Shown: in pieces, positions 34,223 through 42,648 of the stretch
Position numbering within the stretch: the first letter of the stretch is position 1
Layout: each line of letters starts with the position of its first letter
Source: Lentibacillus amyloliquefaciens
Lineage (GTDB): Bacteria > Bacillota > Bacilli > Bacillales > Amphibacillaceae
Direction: 5' to 3'
Length of the DNA: 64,000 nucleotides
Assembly (NCBI RefSeq): GCF_001307805.1
Contig: NZ_CP013862.1
Coordinates: 1,612,001 to 1,676,000, forward strand
Notes under the pieces: model-generated
What the model was told of the DNA's origin: nothing
Database searches by the model: none
What the model saw: only the letters and a program-made list of their open reading frames with translations
Translations under genes and position numbers: made by a program

Positions 34223-35395
34223 CTATTTTACTTTGTTCACATATTGCCGTTTATCATCGCTAATGCCCGCCAGACAAATATCCGCGGGATCATTATTGGT
34301 ATCCAGCTTTACTGTCGAACCGTCCGTTGGCAGTGTTTCTTCAAAAATAGCTTCATACTCCGGCACTGTAACTTCTTTTCGGGAGGCAAACATATTACGG
34401 TGCTGCGCAGCACGGAGATGTTCTCTAAATCCATCCTGCAGAATACCAGTGAAAAATTCGCCTACTGCACCTGAGCCGTAGCTGAACATTCCGATGCGCG
34501 AACCGGCTTTCAGATCGCTTTTAAGTTCCAGCAGAGAAAGAAGGCTTAAATAAAGCGAACCCGTATAAATATTCCCGACAACTCTATTGTATTCAGTGCT
34601 TATTTGGTAATTTTCCTTAAGCCGCTCCTGCACGTCGTTGTCCGCTTCATCGATCACCGGTTTGAGCGCTTTTTTGCCCATTTTCGTATACGGCAAGTGG
34701 AATGCGATTCCCTCAAAGTCGTTCAGACCCAGTCCGGATTTTTCTTTGTACCGGTTCCAGATTTCGGAAAAAAAGGCAATATATTGTTCATTGGACAGCT
34801 TCCCGTCGGCAAAAGCTTTATCAGAGTAGACAGGACGCCAGAAATCCATGATATCAGAGGTGAAATAAACACTTTGATCCTCAAGTGCCATAACTTGCGG
34901 GTCCGCACTAATCAATAATGCGACCGCTCCCGCTCCCTGGGTTGCTTCACCCGGGGTGGCGATCCCGTACCGGGAAATATCGGAGCCAAGCACAAGCACT
35001 TTGCTGTCCGGGTTCATCGCGATGTGGCCTATTGCCATCTGAATGCCGGCTGTCGCGCCGTAGCAGGCTTGCTTTACTTCAATTGCCCGGGCATATGGAT
35101 TTAACCCGAGCAGCTCATGGACATAGACCGCCGCTGATTTGGAACTGTCAACACCTGTCTCGGTTCCAAATATGACAAAATCAATTGCTTCTTTATCCGC
35201 TTCATCAAGTATTTCTGAAGCGGCATTCGCCGCCAGTGTGACCGCATCTTGTGTTATCGGCGGGACAGCCATTTTTTCCTGTCCGATTCCGATGGTAAAC
35301 TTATCCGGATCTACATTTCTGCTATGCGCCAGTTTCGTCATGTCTAAGTATAAATGTGGGGCGTAAAAGCCTATCTTATCGATTCCTATCTTCAA
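34223..35395 (-). CDS. mvaS: hydroxymethylglutaryl-CoA synthase
   Basis: 390 residues from a TTG with AAGGAG upstream. Catalytic Cys111 in EVKQACYGATAG, Glu79 in FGTETGVDSSKS and His233 in GIAFHLPYTKMGKK agree in number with the well-studied Gram-positive MvaS enzymes. It condenses acetyl-CoA with acetoacetyl-CoA to HMG-CoA, the first committed mevalonate step. The only other mevalonate gene here is the HMG-CoA reductase 19 kb away in another operon. Monocistronic, with a terminator. Confidence 0.93.
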   Translation of the reverse strand: MKIGIDKIGFYAPHLYLDMTKLAHSRNVDPDKFTIGIGQEKMAVPPITQDAVTLAANAASEILDEADKEAIDFVIFGTETGVDSSKSAAVYVHELLGLNPYARAIEVKQACYGATAGIQMAIGHIAMNPDSKVLVLGSDISRYGIATPGEATQGAGAVALLISADPQVMALEDQSVYFTSDIMDFWRPVYSDKAFADGKLSNEQYIAFFSEIWNRYKEKSGLGLNDFEGIAFHLPYTKMGKKALKPVIDEADNDVQERLKENYQISTEYNRVVGNIYTGSLYLSLLSLLELKSDLKAGSRIGMFSYGSGAVGEFFTGILQDGFREHLRAAQHRNMFASRKEVTVPEYEAIFEETLPTDGSTVKLDTNNDPADICLAGISDDKRQYVNKVK

Positions 35396-35513
35396 CGTTT
35401 TTCTCCTTTTCCGGCAGTGTTTTATTGGTTGATTTACTTATTGTATCATAATTTTTAACGGATTAAATGGTTTGGTGCATTGTAATTTTTAACTGAAGAG
35501 GATTATCTGACAA

Positions 35514-36617
35514 TTATAAATCCCAATAAGACTTCTGAATGTCAACTGCCCGTTTGACGGCTTCTTTTTGATGCGGATAAATGGGGCCTTCATGAAACCC
35601 GAGATTAAAAGGGTCCTCAACCTGACTGTCTGTACCGCGCAGTGCTTCAATTACCCTGAGTGTGCAAAAAGGCACGTAAGCTGTACTGTAGCCACCTTCA
35701 TGACAGGCGATTAACCGGCCGCTCGTATGTTTCTCTGCCAGCTTCTTGATTCGTTCGCTCATTTGAAAATAGCCGTCTGCGGTCACGAGCATCCGCCCAA
35801 TTGGGTCAAACCGGCTTGCATCCTGCCCGGCAGAAACGAAAATCAATTCAGGCGCATACTGATCAATAATCGGCTCGATCAGCTCATCAAACGCATACAA
35901 GTAACCTTCATCACCAGTTCCGGCCGGCAATTCAATGTTAACGTTGTACCCTTCGCCATCACCTTTTCCAGTAAAAGGGATATCGCCGCGGTTTTTCGGA
36001 AAAATATTTTCCTGGTGCACCGATATGAACAATACATCAGAATCGTTTTCAAACGCGCTTTCCGTCCCATTGCCATGGTGAACATCCCAATCCAAAATCG
36101 CGATACGCTTCAAACCATACTTTTTCCGGGCGTATTTTGCTGCAATCGCTACATTATTAAATAAGCAAAAGCCCGTGCCTTCTTCCCGTTCAGCATGGTG
36201 ACCAGGCGGCCTGACGAGTGCATATGCGTTTTGCACCTTATCCTCCATGACAGCTTCAACTGCTGTGAGGGCACCACCAGTGGATCTCAAGGCAATTTCA
36301 TAGGAATCCGGCCCGACAATGGCATGCACACCCGCATCACCACCGCCGGCATCGCTCAGTTTCTTAATCCGGTCAGCATATGCCATGCTGTGATTCATAC
36401 TGATTTCATCACGGGTTGCCGACCTTGGCCGAATCTGATGTAATTCATCCATATACCCGGAAACCTCAAGCAAATTTTTGACACGGCGCTTCGTTTCCGG
36501 ATTTTCCGCATGAGTGTCTGCCTGAATCCAGCCTCCCGAGCTTAAATTCAACGCGCCATTCCCCGTCTGATGCCAGAAATAGCTCTCATCACATATGAAC
36601 CCCGTCATTTCTTTCAT
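35514..36617 (-). CDS. class II histone deacetylase-like amidohydrolase
   Basis: 367 residues. RPPGHHAEREEGTGFCLFNN (about 138-157) has the catalytic His pair, ILDWDVHHGNGT (about 178) the zinc Asp and His, and FVSAGQDASRFDPIG (about 265) the second zinc Asp; HEGGYSTAY near 315 supplies the last loop. Size and motifs match bacterial HDAH/acetylpolyamine amidohydrolase-like enzymes, which remove acetyl groups from small molecules or lysines. It is preceded and followed by unrelated genes; the partner acetylase is unknown. Confidence 0.88.
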   Translation of the reverse strand: MKEMTGFICDESYFWHQTGNGALNLSSGGWIQADTHAENPETKRRVKNLLEVSGYMDELHQIRPRSATRDEISMNHSMAYADRIKKLSDAGGGDAGVHAIVGPDSYEIALRSTGGALTAVEAVMEDKVQNAYALVRPPGHHAEREEGTGFCLFNNVAIAAKYARKKYGLKRIAILDWDVHHGNGTESAFENDSDVLFISVHQENIFPKNRGDIPFTGKGDGEGYNVNIELPAGTGDEGYLYAFDELIEPIIDQYAPELIFVSAGQDASRFDPIGRMLVTADGYFQMSERIKKLAEKHTSGRLIACHEGGYSTAYVPFCTLRVIEALRGTDSQVEDPFNLGFHEGPIYPHQKEAVKRAVDIQKSYWDL

Positions 36618-36774
36618 TTTTAACCGGCCTCCCCATTCAGATCAGTTCCAATTTTTAAATGATTCCTGTGATTCCTGTCTTTGTTTTCCCATATTTATGC
36701 TTTTACTAACACCTTATACATCATTTTCAGTTATCATATGATTGAACCATCAAAAATCGCCATAAATAAATGCA

Positions 36775-36801
36775 GCCGCTCCCCATGATGAGGAGCGGCT
36801 G
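36775..36801 (-). terminator. hairpin after the ferredoxin gene (end of aromatic operon)
   Basis: AGCCGCTCC and GGAGCGGCT form a perfect 9-bp GC-rich stem with a 9-nt loop, 12 nt beyond the ferredoxin stop on the minus strand. The following bases GCATTTATTTATGG are T-rich but interrupted, so it is a moderate terminator. Confidence 0.6.
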
Positions 36802-36812
36802 TTGAACCAATT

Positions 36813-37046
36813 CTACTCAAAGAATTGGCGATTGAGACCAATATATTTTTCTTCTTTTTCTGGCACCTCATCCTCCATGTAAATAGCCTCAACCGGGCAA
36901 GCAGCTTCACATGCACCGCAGTCAATACAGACATCGGGGTCAATATAGAACATATCTTTACCTTCTTCTATACAATCAACGGGACAAACTTCGACACATT
37001 CCGCAGACTTTTCATTCAAACAAGGCGATGTAATAACAAATGCCAT
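36813..37046 (-). CDS. ferredoxin, [3Fe-4S]/[4Fe-4S] or 2[4Fe-4S] type
   Basis: 77 residues, MAFVITSPC start like seven-iron ferredoxins. Cysteines at 9, 17, 21 and 25 (C-x7-C-x3-C-x3-C) and at 40, 43, 46 and 50 (CIDCGACEAACP). The first group fits a 3Fe-4S or modified cluster with Cys21 as extra; the second is a classical 4Fe-4S site. Last gene of the aromatic operon, 19 nt after the amidohydrolase, which suggests that it carries electrons between the flavoprotein reductase and the Rieske dioxygenase. Confidence 0.88.
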   Translation of the reverse strand: MAFVITSPCLNEKSAECVEVCPVDCIEEGKDMFYIDPDVCIDCGACEAACPVEAIYMEDEVPEKEEKYIGLNRQFFE

Positions 37047-37065
37047 GTCAATCTCCTCCTTTATG

Positions 37066-38112
37066 TTACGAGTGTTGTTTACTCGTATTCGATTCTTGTT
37101 GGAACTGTTCTTTATTGAGATTCAAAAAGTCCAAAGCATTTAAACCTCTGATTTTATCCTCTTCGTTGTCGTTCAATGACTTCATTTTTCGAACAACATC
37201 CCCCGCTGGAGCTTCGCGCAATAAAAACGGGTAGTCCGATCCTACCATGATCTGATCTGCGCCGAATTTATCCACCATAAATTGCAAATTCTCCGTCTCA
37301 TAAACGAGTGAATCATAATAAAACTGCTTCGCATAATGGCTTGGGGGGTTTTCGGTTTTTCGGATTTGCGGCCAGACATTCCAGCCTTTATCCATCCGCG
37401 GCAACAAATACGGTAATGAGCCGCCGCCGTGCGCAAAACATATTTTTAAGTTCGGAAACTCATCCAGCATCCCGCTCATAATAATGCTTCCGGCTGCCAG
37501 CGCCGTTTCAGATGGCATGCCGACCATATACATGAAGTTATGGCGCGGCATGCGTTCCCGTCCCATTGTCGCCCATGGATGAATAAACAGCGGGACTTCC
37601 CATTTGTCAGCGTACTGGAAGAACTTCCGCAATGATGGGGCATCCAGGTTGTTGCCGTTAACATTGCTTCCCAGCTCAATCCCTTTAAGTCCTAATTCAT
37701 TGATGGCTCTGTCCATTTCCTCGATAGCCAGATCAACATTCTGCAGCGGAACCGTTCCTAAGCCAACAAACCGCCTTGGATATTCCCTGGCGGTGGATGC
37801 TATAAAGTCATTTTGAAAACGGGCCATTTCAAGTCCTTGCTCAGGTTCAGACCAGTAGCTGAATGTAACCGGAATCGGTGATAATACCTGAACATCAATT
37901 CCTTCTTTATCCATATCCTTTATTCGTTCTTCAGGATCCCACGTATGATTGGTGATTTCTCTGAATTTCTTGCCTGCTATCATAATATTGGCACCGCAAT
38001 CACATGTTTTCTCCAATACGGGCCAGCGGTCATCACCATATTTTTCAGTTAAATTCAAAAAATCTTCTGATATAATATGTGTATGAAAATCCACTTTCAG
38101 GTTTTGTGTCAA
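37066..38112 (-). CDS. ACMSD-like amidohydrolase/decarboxylase (PF04909)
   Basis: 348 residues from a TTG with GGGAGAG upstream (an ATG at 38130 lies before the ribosome binding site). Metal ligands: VDFHTHII (HxH), LFIHPWA near 190, CFAHGGGSLPYL near 240 and MVGSDYPF near 300. The family includes 2-amino-3-carboxymuconate semialdehyde decarboxylase, gamma-resorcylate and 5-carboxyvanillate decarboxylases. Here it lies downstream of an extradiol dioxygenase, so non-oxidative decarboxylation (or hydrolysis) of a ring or ring-cleavage product is the likely step. A MITE separates it from that gene. Confidence 0.82.
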   Translation of the reverse strand: MTQNLKVDFHTHIISEDFLNLTEKYGDDRWPVLEKTCDCGANIMIAGKKFREITNHTWDPEERIKDMDKEGIDVQVLSPIPVTFSYWSEPEQGLEMARFQNDFIASTAREYPRRFVGLGTVPLQNVDLAIEEMDRAINELGLKGIELGSNVNGNNLDAPSLRKFFQYADKWEVPLFIHPWATMGRERMPRHNFMYMVGMPSETALAAGSIIMSGMLDEFPNLKICFAHGGGSLPYLLPRMDKGWNVWPQIRKTENPPSHYAKQFYYDSLVYETENLQFMVDKFGADQIMVGSDYPFLLREAPAGDVVRKMKSLNDNEEDKIRGLNALDFLNLNKEQFQQESNTSKQHS

Positions 38113-38143
38113 AACGAACTCTCCCAGCATTCATAATTTGGAA

Positions 38144-38347
38144 GGGGTCGGGACAATGGTTGGAGCATATAATTCGCTCCGGAAATATACTTCGCTTTCC
38201 GCGGGCGGCTAGTGAGCCTCCTCGTGCTGACGCACTGCGGGGTCTCACCGATGCCTTTGTTCCCGCAGGAGTCTTCGTATATTTCCTCCGCTCAAGTAGT
38301 GTATTCTTCATCTTTAAACCCAGACGTTTTAATTATGTCCCAACCCC
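38144..38347. repeat. MITE-like repeat, full copy inside the aromatic operon
   Basis: 204 bp with inverted ends GGGGTCGGGACAA (38144-38156) and TTATGTCCCAACCCC (38333-38347). Interior: CCGGAAATATACTTCGCTTTCC, GCACTGCGGGGTCTC, CCCGCAGGAGTCTTCGTATATT, forming a long imperfect palindrome. It fills nearly all the gap between the extradiol dioxygenase stop and the amidohydrolase start. Confidence 0.7.
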
Positions 38348-38357
38348 AAATACGCCT

Positions 38358-39374
38358 TTACTCTCCGATATCAACGCCGTAAGTGAAGTAGGACTCTGGT
38401 GGTTTGCTTCCCCACATTTCCAGACCTAATTCACCAACATCTGACGTCCATTCGATGGCTTTCCAGTCCGGTGAAAAAATCAGGAAGCCGCCTGTCCACA
38501 ACTCAACACGGTGTCCGGATGGTTCAAAAACATAAATGAACTGTGCACCGCTTGTACCATGCTTTCCGGGACCCCATTCGATTTCAATCCCGTTTTCTGC
38601 CATAATGTTGGCAGCACGGACCAATTCGTCCGGGGAATCCAGGAAATACGCCAGATGGTGGAAAGCTGCGCCATTCTGGTTGGCGTTACGCATGAATGCA
38701 ATTTCATGTGCGATATTCGTTTTGCTCAGCCATGATCCTAATCGGGTATCTTCTTTGTTTTGAATATAATACCGATGATGAATCCCCAGAAAATCAGTCC
38801 ACCATTCCTGTTCCTGTTTAACGTCATCAACCATTATATTTACATGGTCAAAACGTCTTGGTGAGACACCTTTAAGGTGAGATTTACTTGGGTGACTTGG
38901 CAGTTTAGACTGCAGCTCAGGATCATCTGTTTCAAACAGACCCTTTTCCCAGTACAGTTCGATTGGCAATCCGGATGGTGATTTGAAATGAAGCACATCT
39001 CCAAGCTCCTTCTTCTCACCTGCTACAACTCGCTGAACATTAATATTTGTATCTTTAAGGTATTTTTCGAATAAGTCCAGAGCTTCTAGCGAGCTGACAC
39101 GCCAGCTCATGCGATTAACTTCCGACTTGTCAGCTTCCTGCAGCACCAGTGTGTAATGGTCAAAGTCCTGCCAGGCTCGCAAATAAGCGCGGCCTTCCTC
39201 CTTTTCGGTTAAAACAAGTCCCAGGACTTCAGTATAAAACCATAACGATTCTTCAAATTTGGTTACGCCGATTTCGACATGGCCTATATGAGCTACTGTC
39301 CGTAATTGTTCTTCCAAACGCTGCTCGACTGTTGTTTCGTTTTGCAGTCCTTCCTTAACCTTTGACACCTGCAT
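38358..39374 (-). CDS. extradiol ring-cleavage dioxygenase (VOC family, catechol 2,3-dioxygenase type)
   Basis: 338 residues. The ATG at 39374 has AGGAGGT 2 nt away from ideal spacing; the longer frame is spurious. Two VOC modules: VAHIGHVEIGVTKFEESLWFYTEVLGL in the N half, then FDHVNIMVDDVKQEQEWWTDFLG, GAAFHHLAYFLDSPDELVRA and GHRVELWTGG in the C half. His (FDHVN), His (FHHLAY) and Glu (HRVEL) are the iron ligands. It opens a catecholic ring next to the hydroxyls. Positioned after the reductase gene. Confidence 0.9.
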   Translation of the reverse strand: MQVSKVKEGLQNETTVEQRLEEQLRTVAHIGHVEIGVTKFEESLWFYTEVLGLVLTEKEEGRAYLRAWQDFDHYTLVLQEADKSEVNRMSWRVSSLEALDLFEKYLKDTNINVQRVVAGEKKELGDVLHFKSPSGLPIELYWEKGLFETDDPELQSKLPSHPSKSHLKGVSPRRFDHVNIMVDDVKQEQEWWTDFLGIHHRYYIQNKEDTRLGSWLSKTNIAHEIAFMRNANQNGAAFHHLAYFLDSPDELVRAANIMAENGIEIEWGPGKHGTSGAQFIYVFEPSGHRVELWTGGFLIFSPDWKAIEWTSDVGELGLEMWGSKPPESYFTYGVDIGE

Positions 39375-39402
39375 TACCTCCTGTTGAATCTTTATTTTAT
39401 TT

Positions 39403-40425
39403 TTATTGCGCAGCCACTTTCTCTTTCTTTTCTTTCTTTTCCATAATGGTTGTACTGTGTGCCGTCGTGAAAGATGCTTTCGGATCGATGAATACTTTCG
39501 CACTGCTCACAGCAATCGGTGCTTCACCAAACCCGGTTGCCATCAATCTCACCTTGCCTTCATAAGTTGAAATATCACCAACCGCATAGATGCCCGGAAT
39601 ATTCGTTTCGGCTTTTGAGTTGACAACAATCTGATTTTTCTCGATCTCCAGACCCCAGTCGTTAATTGGGCCAAGATTCGATATGAAACCGTAATTGACA
39701 ATATAATCATCAGCTTCCAGGTGTAAGATCTCATCACCTTTTTGCTGTTTAAGCTTAACCGCTTCGATATTGTCCGCTCCTGATAATTCGACAGGAACAT
39801 ACGGGGTCAGGACATCAATTGATGATTCCCTCATCAGTTTGACACTGTAATCATGCGCTCTGAACTTATCCCTGCGGTGAATAATGGATACTTTCGAGGC
39901 TGTGTCCTTCAACATCAAAGCCCAATCTACGGCTGAATCACCGCCGCCGAATACACAAACCTCTTTATTTTTAAAATCATCAAGGCGCTCTATCTTATAA
40001 TGGAGATTCTTGCCTTCATACTGTTGTTCATTTTCGAGTTTCATTGTTTTCGGTTTAAAGGCGCCATTGCCGGCGGTTATAATAATCGTCCTTGAATAAT
40101 GCGTCTGTGCGTTTGTTGTTATTTTGAAAATGCCGTCTTCCTTCGTCACTTCATCTACTGCTTCATTTAGACAGACTTCATTGTCAAATTGATTCATCTG
40201 CTCCTCTAAACCACTAACGAGTTCACTCGCTTTAATCTTCGGGAACCCGGCAACGTCATAAACGTATTTATCGGGATACAGAGCGTCGAGCTGTCCGCCC
40301 AGATGCGGGAGGCTTTCAACAATTTTAACGCTCAATTGACGCATCCCTGCATAAAAGGCAGTGAACATACCCACTGGGCCTCCACCGACAATGGTGATAT
40401 CATAGACTTCGCTGTTATAATCCAT
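39403..40425 (-). CDS. FAD-dependent NAD(P)H reductase (YumC-like ferredoxin-NADP reductase)
   Basis: 340 residues. FAD motif [21 protein letters not shown] (residues 9-29), [25 protein letters not shown](P) motif [16 protein letters not shown] (about 155-170), and [23 protein letters not shown] near 290. This is the thioredoxin-reductase-like ferredoxin reductase fold without the redox Cys pair. Within this operon it should feed electrons through the ferredoxin to the dioxygenase. The tail is lysine/glutamate-rich ([13 protein letters not shown]). Confidence 0.88.
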   Translation of the reverse strand: MDYNSEVYDITIVGGGPVGMFTAFYAGMRQLSVKIVESLPHLGGQLDALYPDKYVYDVAGFPKIKASELVSGLEEQMNQFDNEVCLNEAVDEVTKEDGIFKITTNAQTHYSRTIIITAGNGAFKPKTMKLENEQQYEGKNLHYKIERLDDFKNKEVCVFGGGDSAVDWALMLKDTASKVSIIHRRDKFRAHDYSVKLMRESSIDVLTPYVPVELSGADNIEAVKLKQQKGDEILHLEADDYIVNYGFISNLGPINDWGLEIEKNQIVVNSKAETNIPGIYAVGDISTYEGKVRLMATGFGEAPIAVSSAKVFIDPKASFTTAHSTTIMEKKEKKEKVAAQ

Positions 40426-40453
40426 TCGTCAAAACCTCCAATGCTAAAACGTA

Positions 40454-40942
40454 CTATAGAATAAGGCTGATTTTCCCGTGCGGTCTTAAACTATCCAGTT
40501 TTAGAACTGATTTTTTATTTTTAATACGAAGCTCGCCATCCTGCTGGACAATATCGTACGTGTGTCTGCCGATAAATGTATCCACCACTTCCCTTTTCGT
40601 CCGGTGAAGGGTGAAGTTGCAGTTTACTTTAATGACATCTGAATCCAAGTCATCAATCATGATATTATGATAGTTCCGGACGGTCGTTGAATGCGGATAC
40701 TCCACGTGTGCTTCTTTTTTCAGCAACCTTTCCGCCCTGTCTTGAATTCGTTTCCTGTCATCATGAATATAGAATAAGGATTGTTTTGCATCAGCATCCG
40801 GTTCACCCAAGGGCGGAACTTTATATGTCCCATCATCTGTAAATAATGCAGCCCACTCTTTCAGTTTCCACTCATCGAGCAGATGGGCTTCCCGATACAG
40901 AAAATCAACCAGATCAATTCTTTCGAGCGTTTTTACAGTCAT
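40454..40942 (-). CDS. aromatic-ring-hydroxylating dioxygenase, beta subunit
   Basis: 162 residues of the NTF2-like fold: LERIDLVDFLYREAHLLDEWKLKEWAALFTDDGTYKVP, then ERLLKKEAHVEYPHSTTVRNYHNI, NFTLHRTKREVVDTFIGRHTYDIV and KSVLKLDSLRPHGKISLIL. These are standard small-subunit blocks. It starts inside the stop of the alpha subunit (ATGA). Structural partner of the Rieske subunit. Confidence 0.92.
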   Translation of the reverse strand: MTVKTLERIDLVDFLYREAHLLDEWKLKEWAALFTDDGTYKVPPLGEPDADAKQSLFYIHDDRKRIQDRAERLLKKEAHVEYPHSTTVRNYHNIMIDDLDSDVIKVNCNFTLHRTKREVVDTFIGRHTYDIVQQDGELRIKNKKSVLKLDSLRPHGKISLIL

Positions 40943-42216
40943 GGCTGGGCGACCTCCTTGTTAAGTGATGCTTGTATTCTGGCGTCATACTCACGCCAAA
41001 AGCTTCTCATTTGCAGCTCATCGGTCCCCAGTGCATTCTCTTCACCCCGTACCATTCCTCTGGAGACATCATTCCACTCAACTTCCTGATTATTGTTATA
41101 GGCTTCCTGGCATAATTCCAAAGCTTCATTATCATCAGGTGTTGCGAAACCGCCTGGTCCAAGGAACTCCAGGAAGTTGTTATTTCTGGCCATACGATGC
41201 TCCGTATCTTCGTCTTTAGGCGCTAAAGCGTATGCAGTGGATTCGAGATACCCCGGTGAGGTCGGATAGAATGTTCTGACCGTTACAGCCATGATGTCGT
41301 TAATGACCAAATTCGGGAAAATGATAATGTTACGGTTGAAATTAGCAATCCGATCGGCACGTTCATCGCCAAATCTTTCGGTTAATTTTTCTTTCATCTT
41401 TTCCATATCGTTTTTCAGATCTTCATCCCAGATTGGCGTCCACTGTGCAACCGGTCTGCCCCACGGCGCTGTGTATTCAACAACTGCATGGCCATTACCC
41501 AGGGATTTTCCAACACCATCGAGTCCTACTTTTTTCAGATTAGGATCCTGCTGTTTCTTGATGTCAAAGTACGTCTTATGTGTCGGCAAACCGTGATAGA
41601 GATCGGCACTGTTTTCTGTCAGCAGTTTCCAATTGGCTCTGACACTGTATTCCTGTTCTCCGCCAAGTACTTCCATGCCCGTTTCGCTTTGGTCGGCAAC
41701 CAGATCAATGTACTCTTTTGCACCGGCCAAATAGTCATACAGTGAGATGGCGTCATCATCAAAATTGACAAACATGAAACCGCGATAGCTTTCAAGGCGA
41801 TTAACCGCTTTCATGTTTTTCGAACCGTCATCATTGAAGTCATCCGGAAAGCCATCCCTTCCCGGCATACCTGTTAAGGTCCCGTCGTTTTTAAAACTCC
41901 AGGCATGATAAAAGCAACGAAACACTTTGGAGTTTCCTTCATTGTCCCTGCAGAGTAGTGCGCCGCGGTGTGGACAGGTGTTGTAAAATGCTCTGATGAC
42001 ACCGTCCTGACTGTGAACAAGCACTAAATTGCGGCCTCCGATTTTCTTCCGTTTGAAATCGCCCTTTTCAGGTACTTCCGATTCGTGGCCGATAAACAAC
42101 CAGCACTTATTGAAAATTTCAGCACGTTCCCTTGCCAAAATTTCTCGGTCGGTAAATACACTTCGGTGAACCAAAAATTCATTTTTATCAATGTCGTCAT
42201 GAATATAGCTGTTCAT
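40939..42216 (-). CDS. Rieske aromatic-ring-hydroxylating dioxygenase, alpha subunit
   Basis: 425 residues from an ATG with GGAGGG upstream. Rieske [2Fe-2S] ligands C81, H83 (CPHRGALL) and C101, H104 (CFYHAW); mononuclear iron site ENSADLYHGLPTHK with D205, H208 and H213. It adds O2 to an aromatic substrate. The general look is of the benzoate/p-cumate/anthranilate-type two-component or three-component enzymes, but the substrate cannot be assigned. First gene of a six-gene operon, divergent from a LysR regulator. Confidence 0.93.
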   Translation of the reverse strand: MNSYIHDDIDKNEFLVHRSVFTDREILARERAEIFNKCWLFIGHESEVPEKGDFKRKKIGGRNLVLVHSQDGVIRAFYNTCPHRGALLCRDNEGNSKVFRCFYHAWSFKNDGTLTGMPGRDGFPDDFNDDGSKNMKAVNRLESYRGFMFVNFDDDAISLYDYLAGAKEYIDLVADQSETGMEVLGGEQEYSVRANWKLLTENSADLYHGLPTHKTYFDIKKQQDPNLKKVGLDGVGKSLGNGHAVVEYTAPWGRPVAQWTPIWDEDLKNDMEKMKEKLTERFGDERADRIANFNRNIIIFPNLVINDIMAVTVRTFYPTSPGYLESTAYALAPKDEDTEHRMARNNNFLEFLGPGGFATPDDNEALELCQEAYNNNQEVEWNDVSRGMVRGEENALGTDELQMRSFWREYDARIQASLNKEVAQP

Positions 42217-42445
42217 TACAAGCCCTCCATTCGCGTAATCTAATAGGTTGTTCAAAAAGTCCGGTAAAAATAACAACGCCATCTTTATTGACGAGACTTT
42301 TTATTTTTCCCTCAACTGGTTAACCATTTAGTCTTCCCGTTTCACCAAACAATTGGAAGCACTTTCATAAGCATTTAAAAAAGAATTACTCCCTTAATGT
42401 TCATCTCACTTTTTTCAATCGCCTTTGTCGAAAAGGCTTACATTA

Positions 42446-42472
42446 ATTATAAAAGTGTGACTCTTCTCACAC
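42446..42472 (-). promoter_or_regulatory. -10 box of the dioxygenase operon with LysR-type dyad
   Basis: Minus-strand TATAAT at 42451-42446. Just upstream, GTGTGA (42455-42460) and TCACAC (42467-42472) form a perfect 6-6-6 dyad of the T-N11-A type, covering the place where a -35 hexamer would be; none is recognisable there. This suits activation by the divergent LysR protein. The remaining 42217-42648 intergenic DNA has no gene. Confidence 0.55.
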
Positions 42473-42543
42473 CAATTGAATATATTTTGATTTTCCTATT
42501 AATTTCAAAAATATTTTTATACTTTTTTAAAAAGTTTCCACTA

Positions 42544-42573
42544 TTGACATAATGTTTTCTATTACACTATGAT
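42544..42573 (+). promoter_or_regulatory. promoter of the LysR gene
   Basis: TTGACA (42544-42549), 18-nt spacer, TATGAT (42568-42573). A good sigma-A promoter, about 75 nt ahead of the LysR start codon. Confidence 0.65.
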
Positions 42574-42583
42574 TAATTCAATG

Positions 42584-42597
42584 TGAAAACGTTTTCC
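42584..42597 (+). promoter_or_regulatory. cre-like site (CcpA) at the LysR transcription start
   Basis: TGAAAACGTTTTCC matches the CcpA cre consensus TGWAANCGNTNWCA at 13 of 14 positions (last base differs). It lies about 10 nt downstream of the -10 box, a position where CcpA usually represses. Confidence 0.5.
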
Positions 42598-42648
42598 GAA
42601 ATCGGTTGTTTAAATGATGAAGGCATATTTTGGAGGGACATAAATCAA

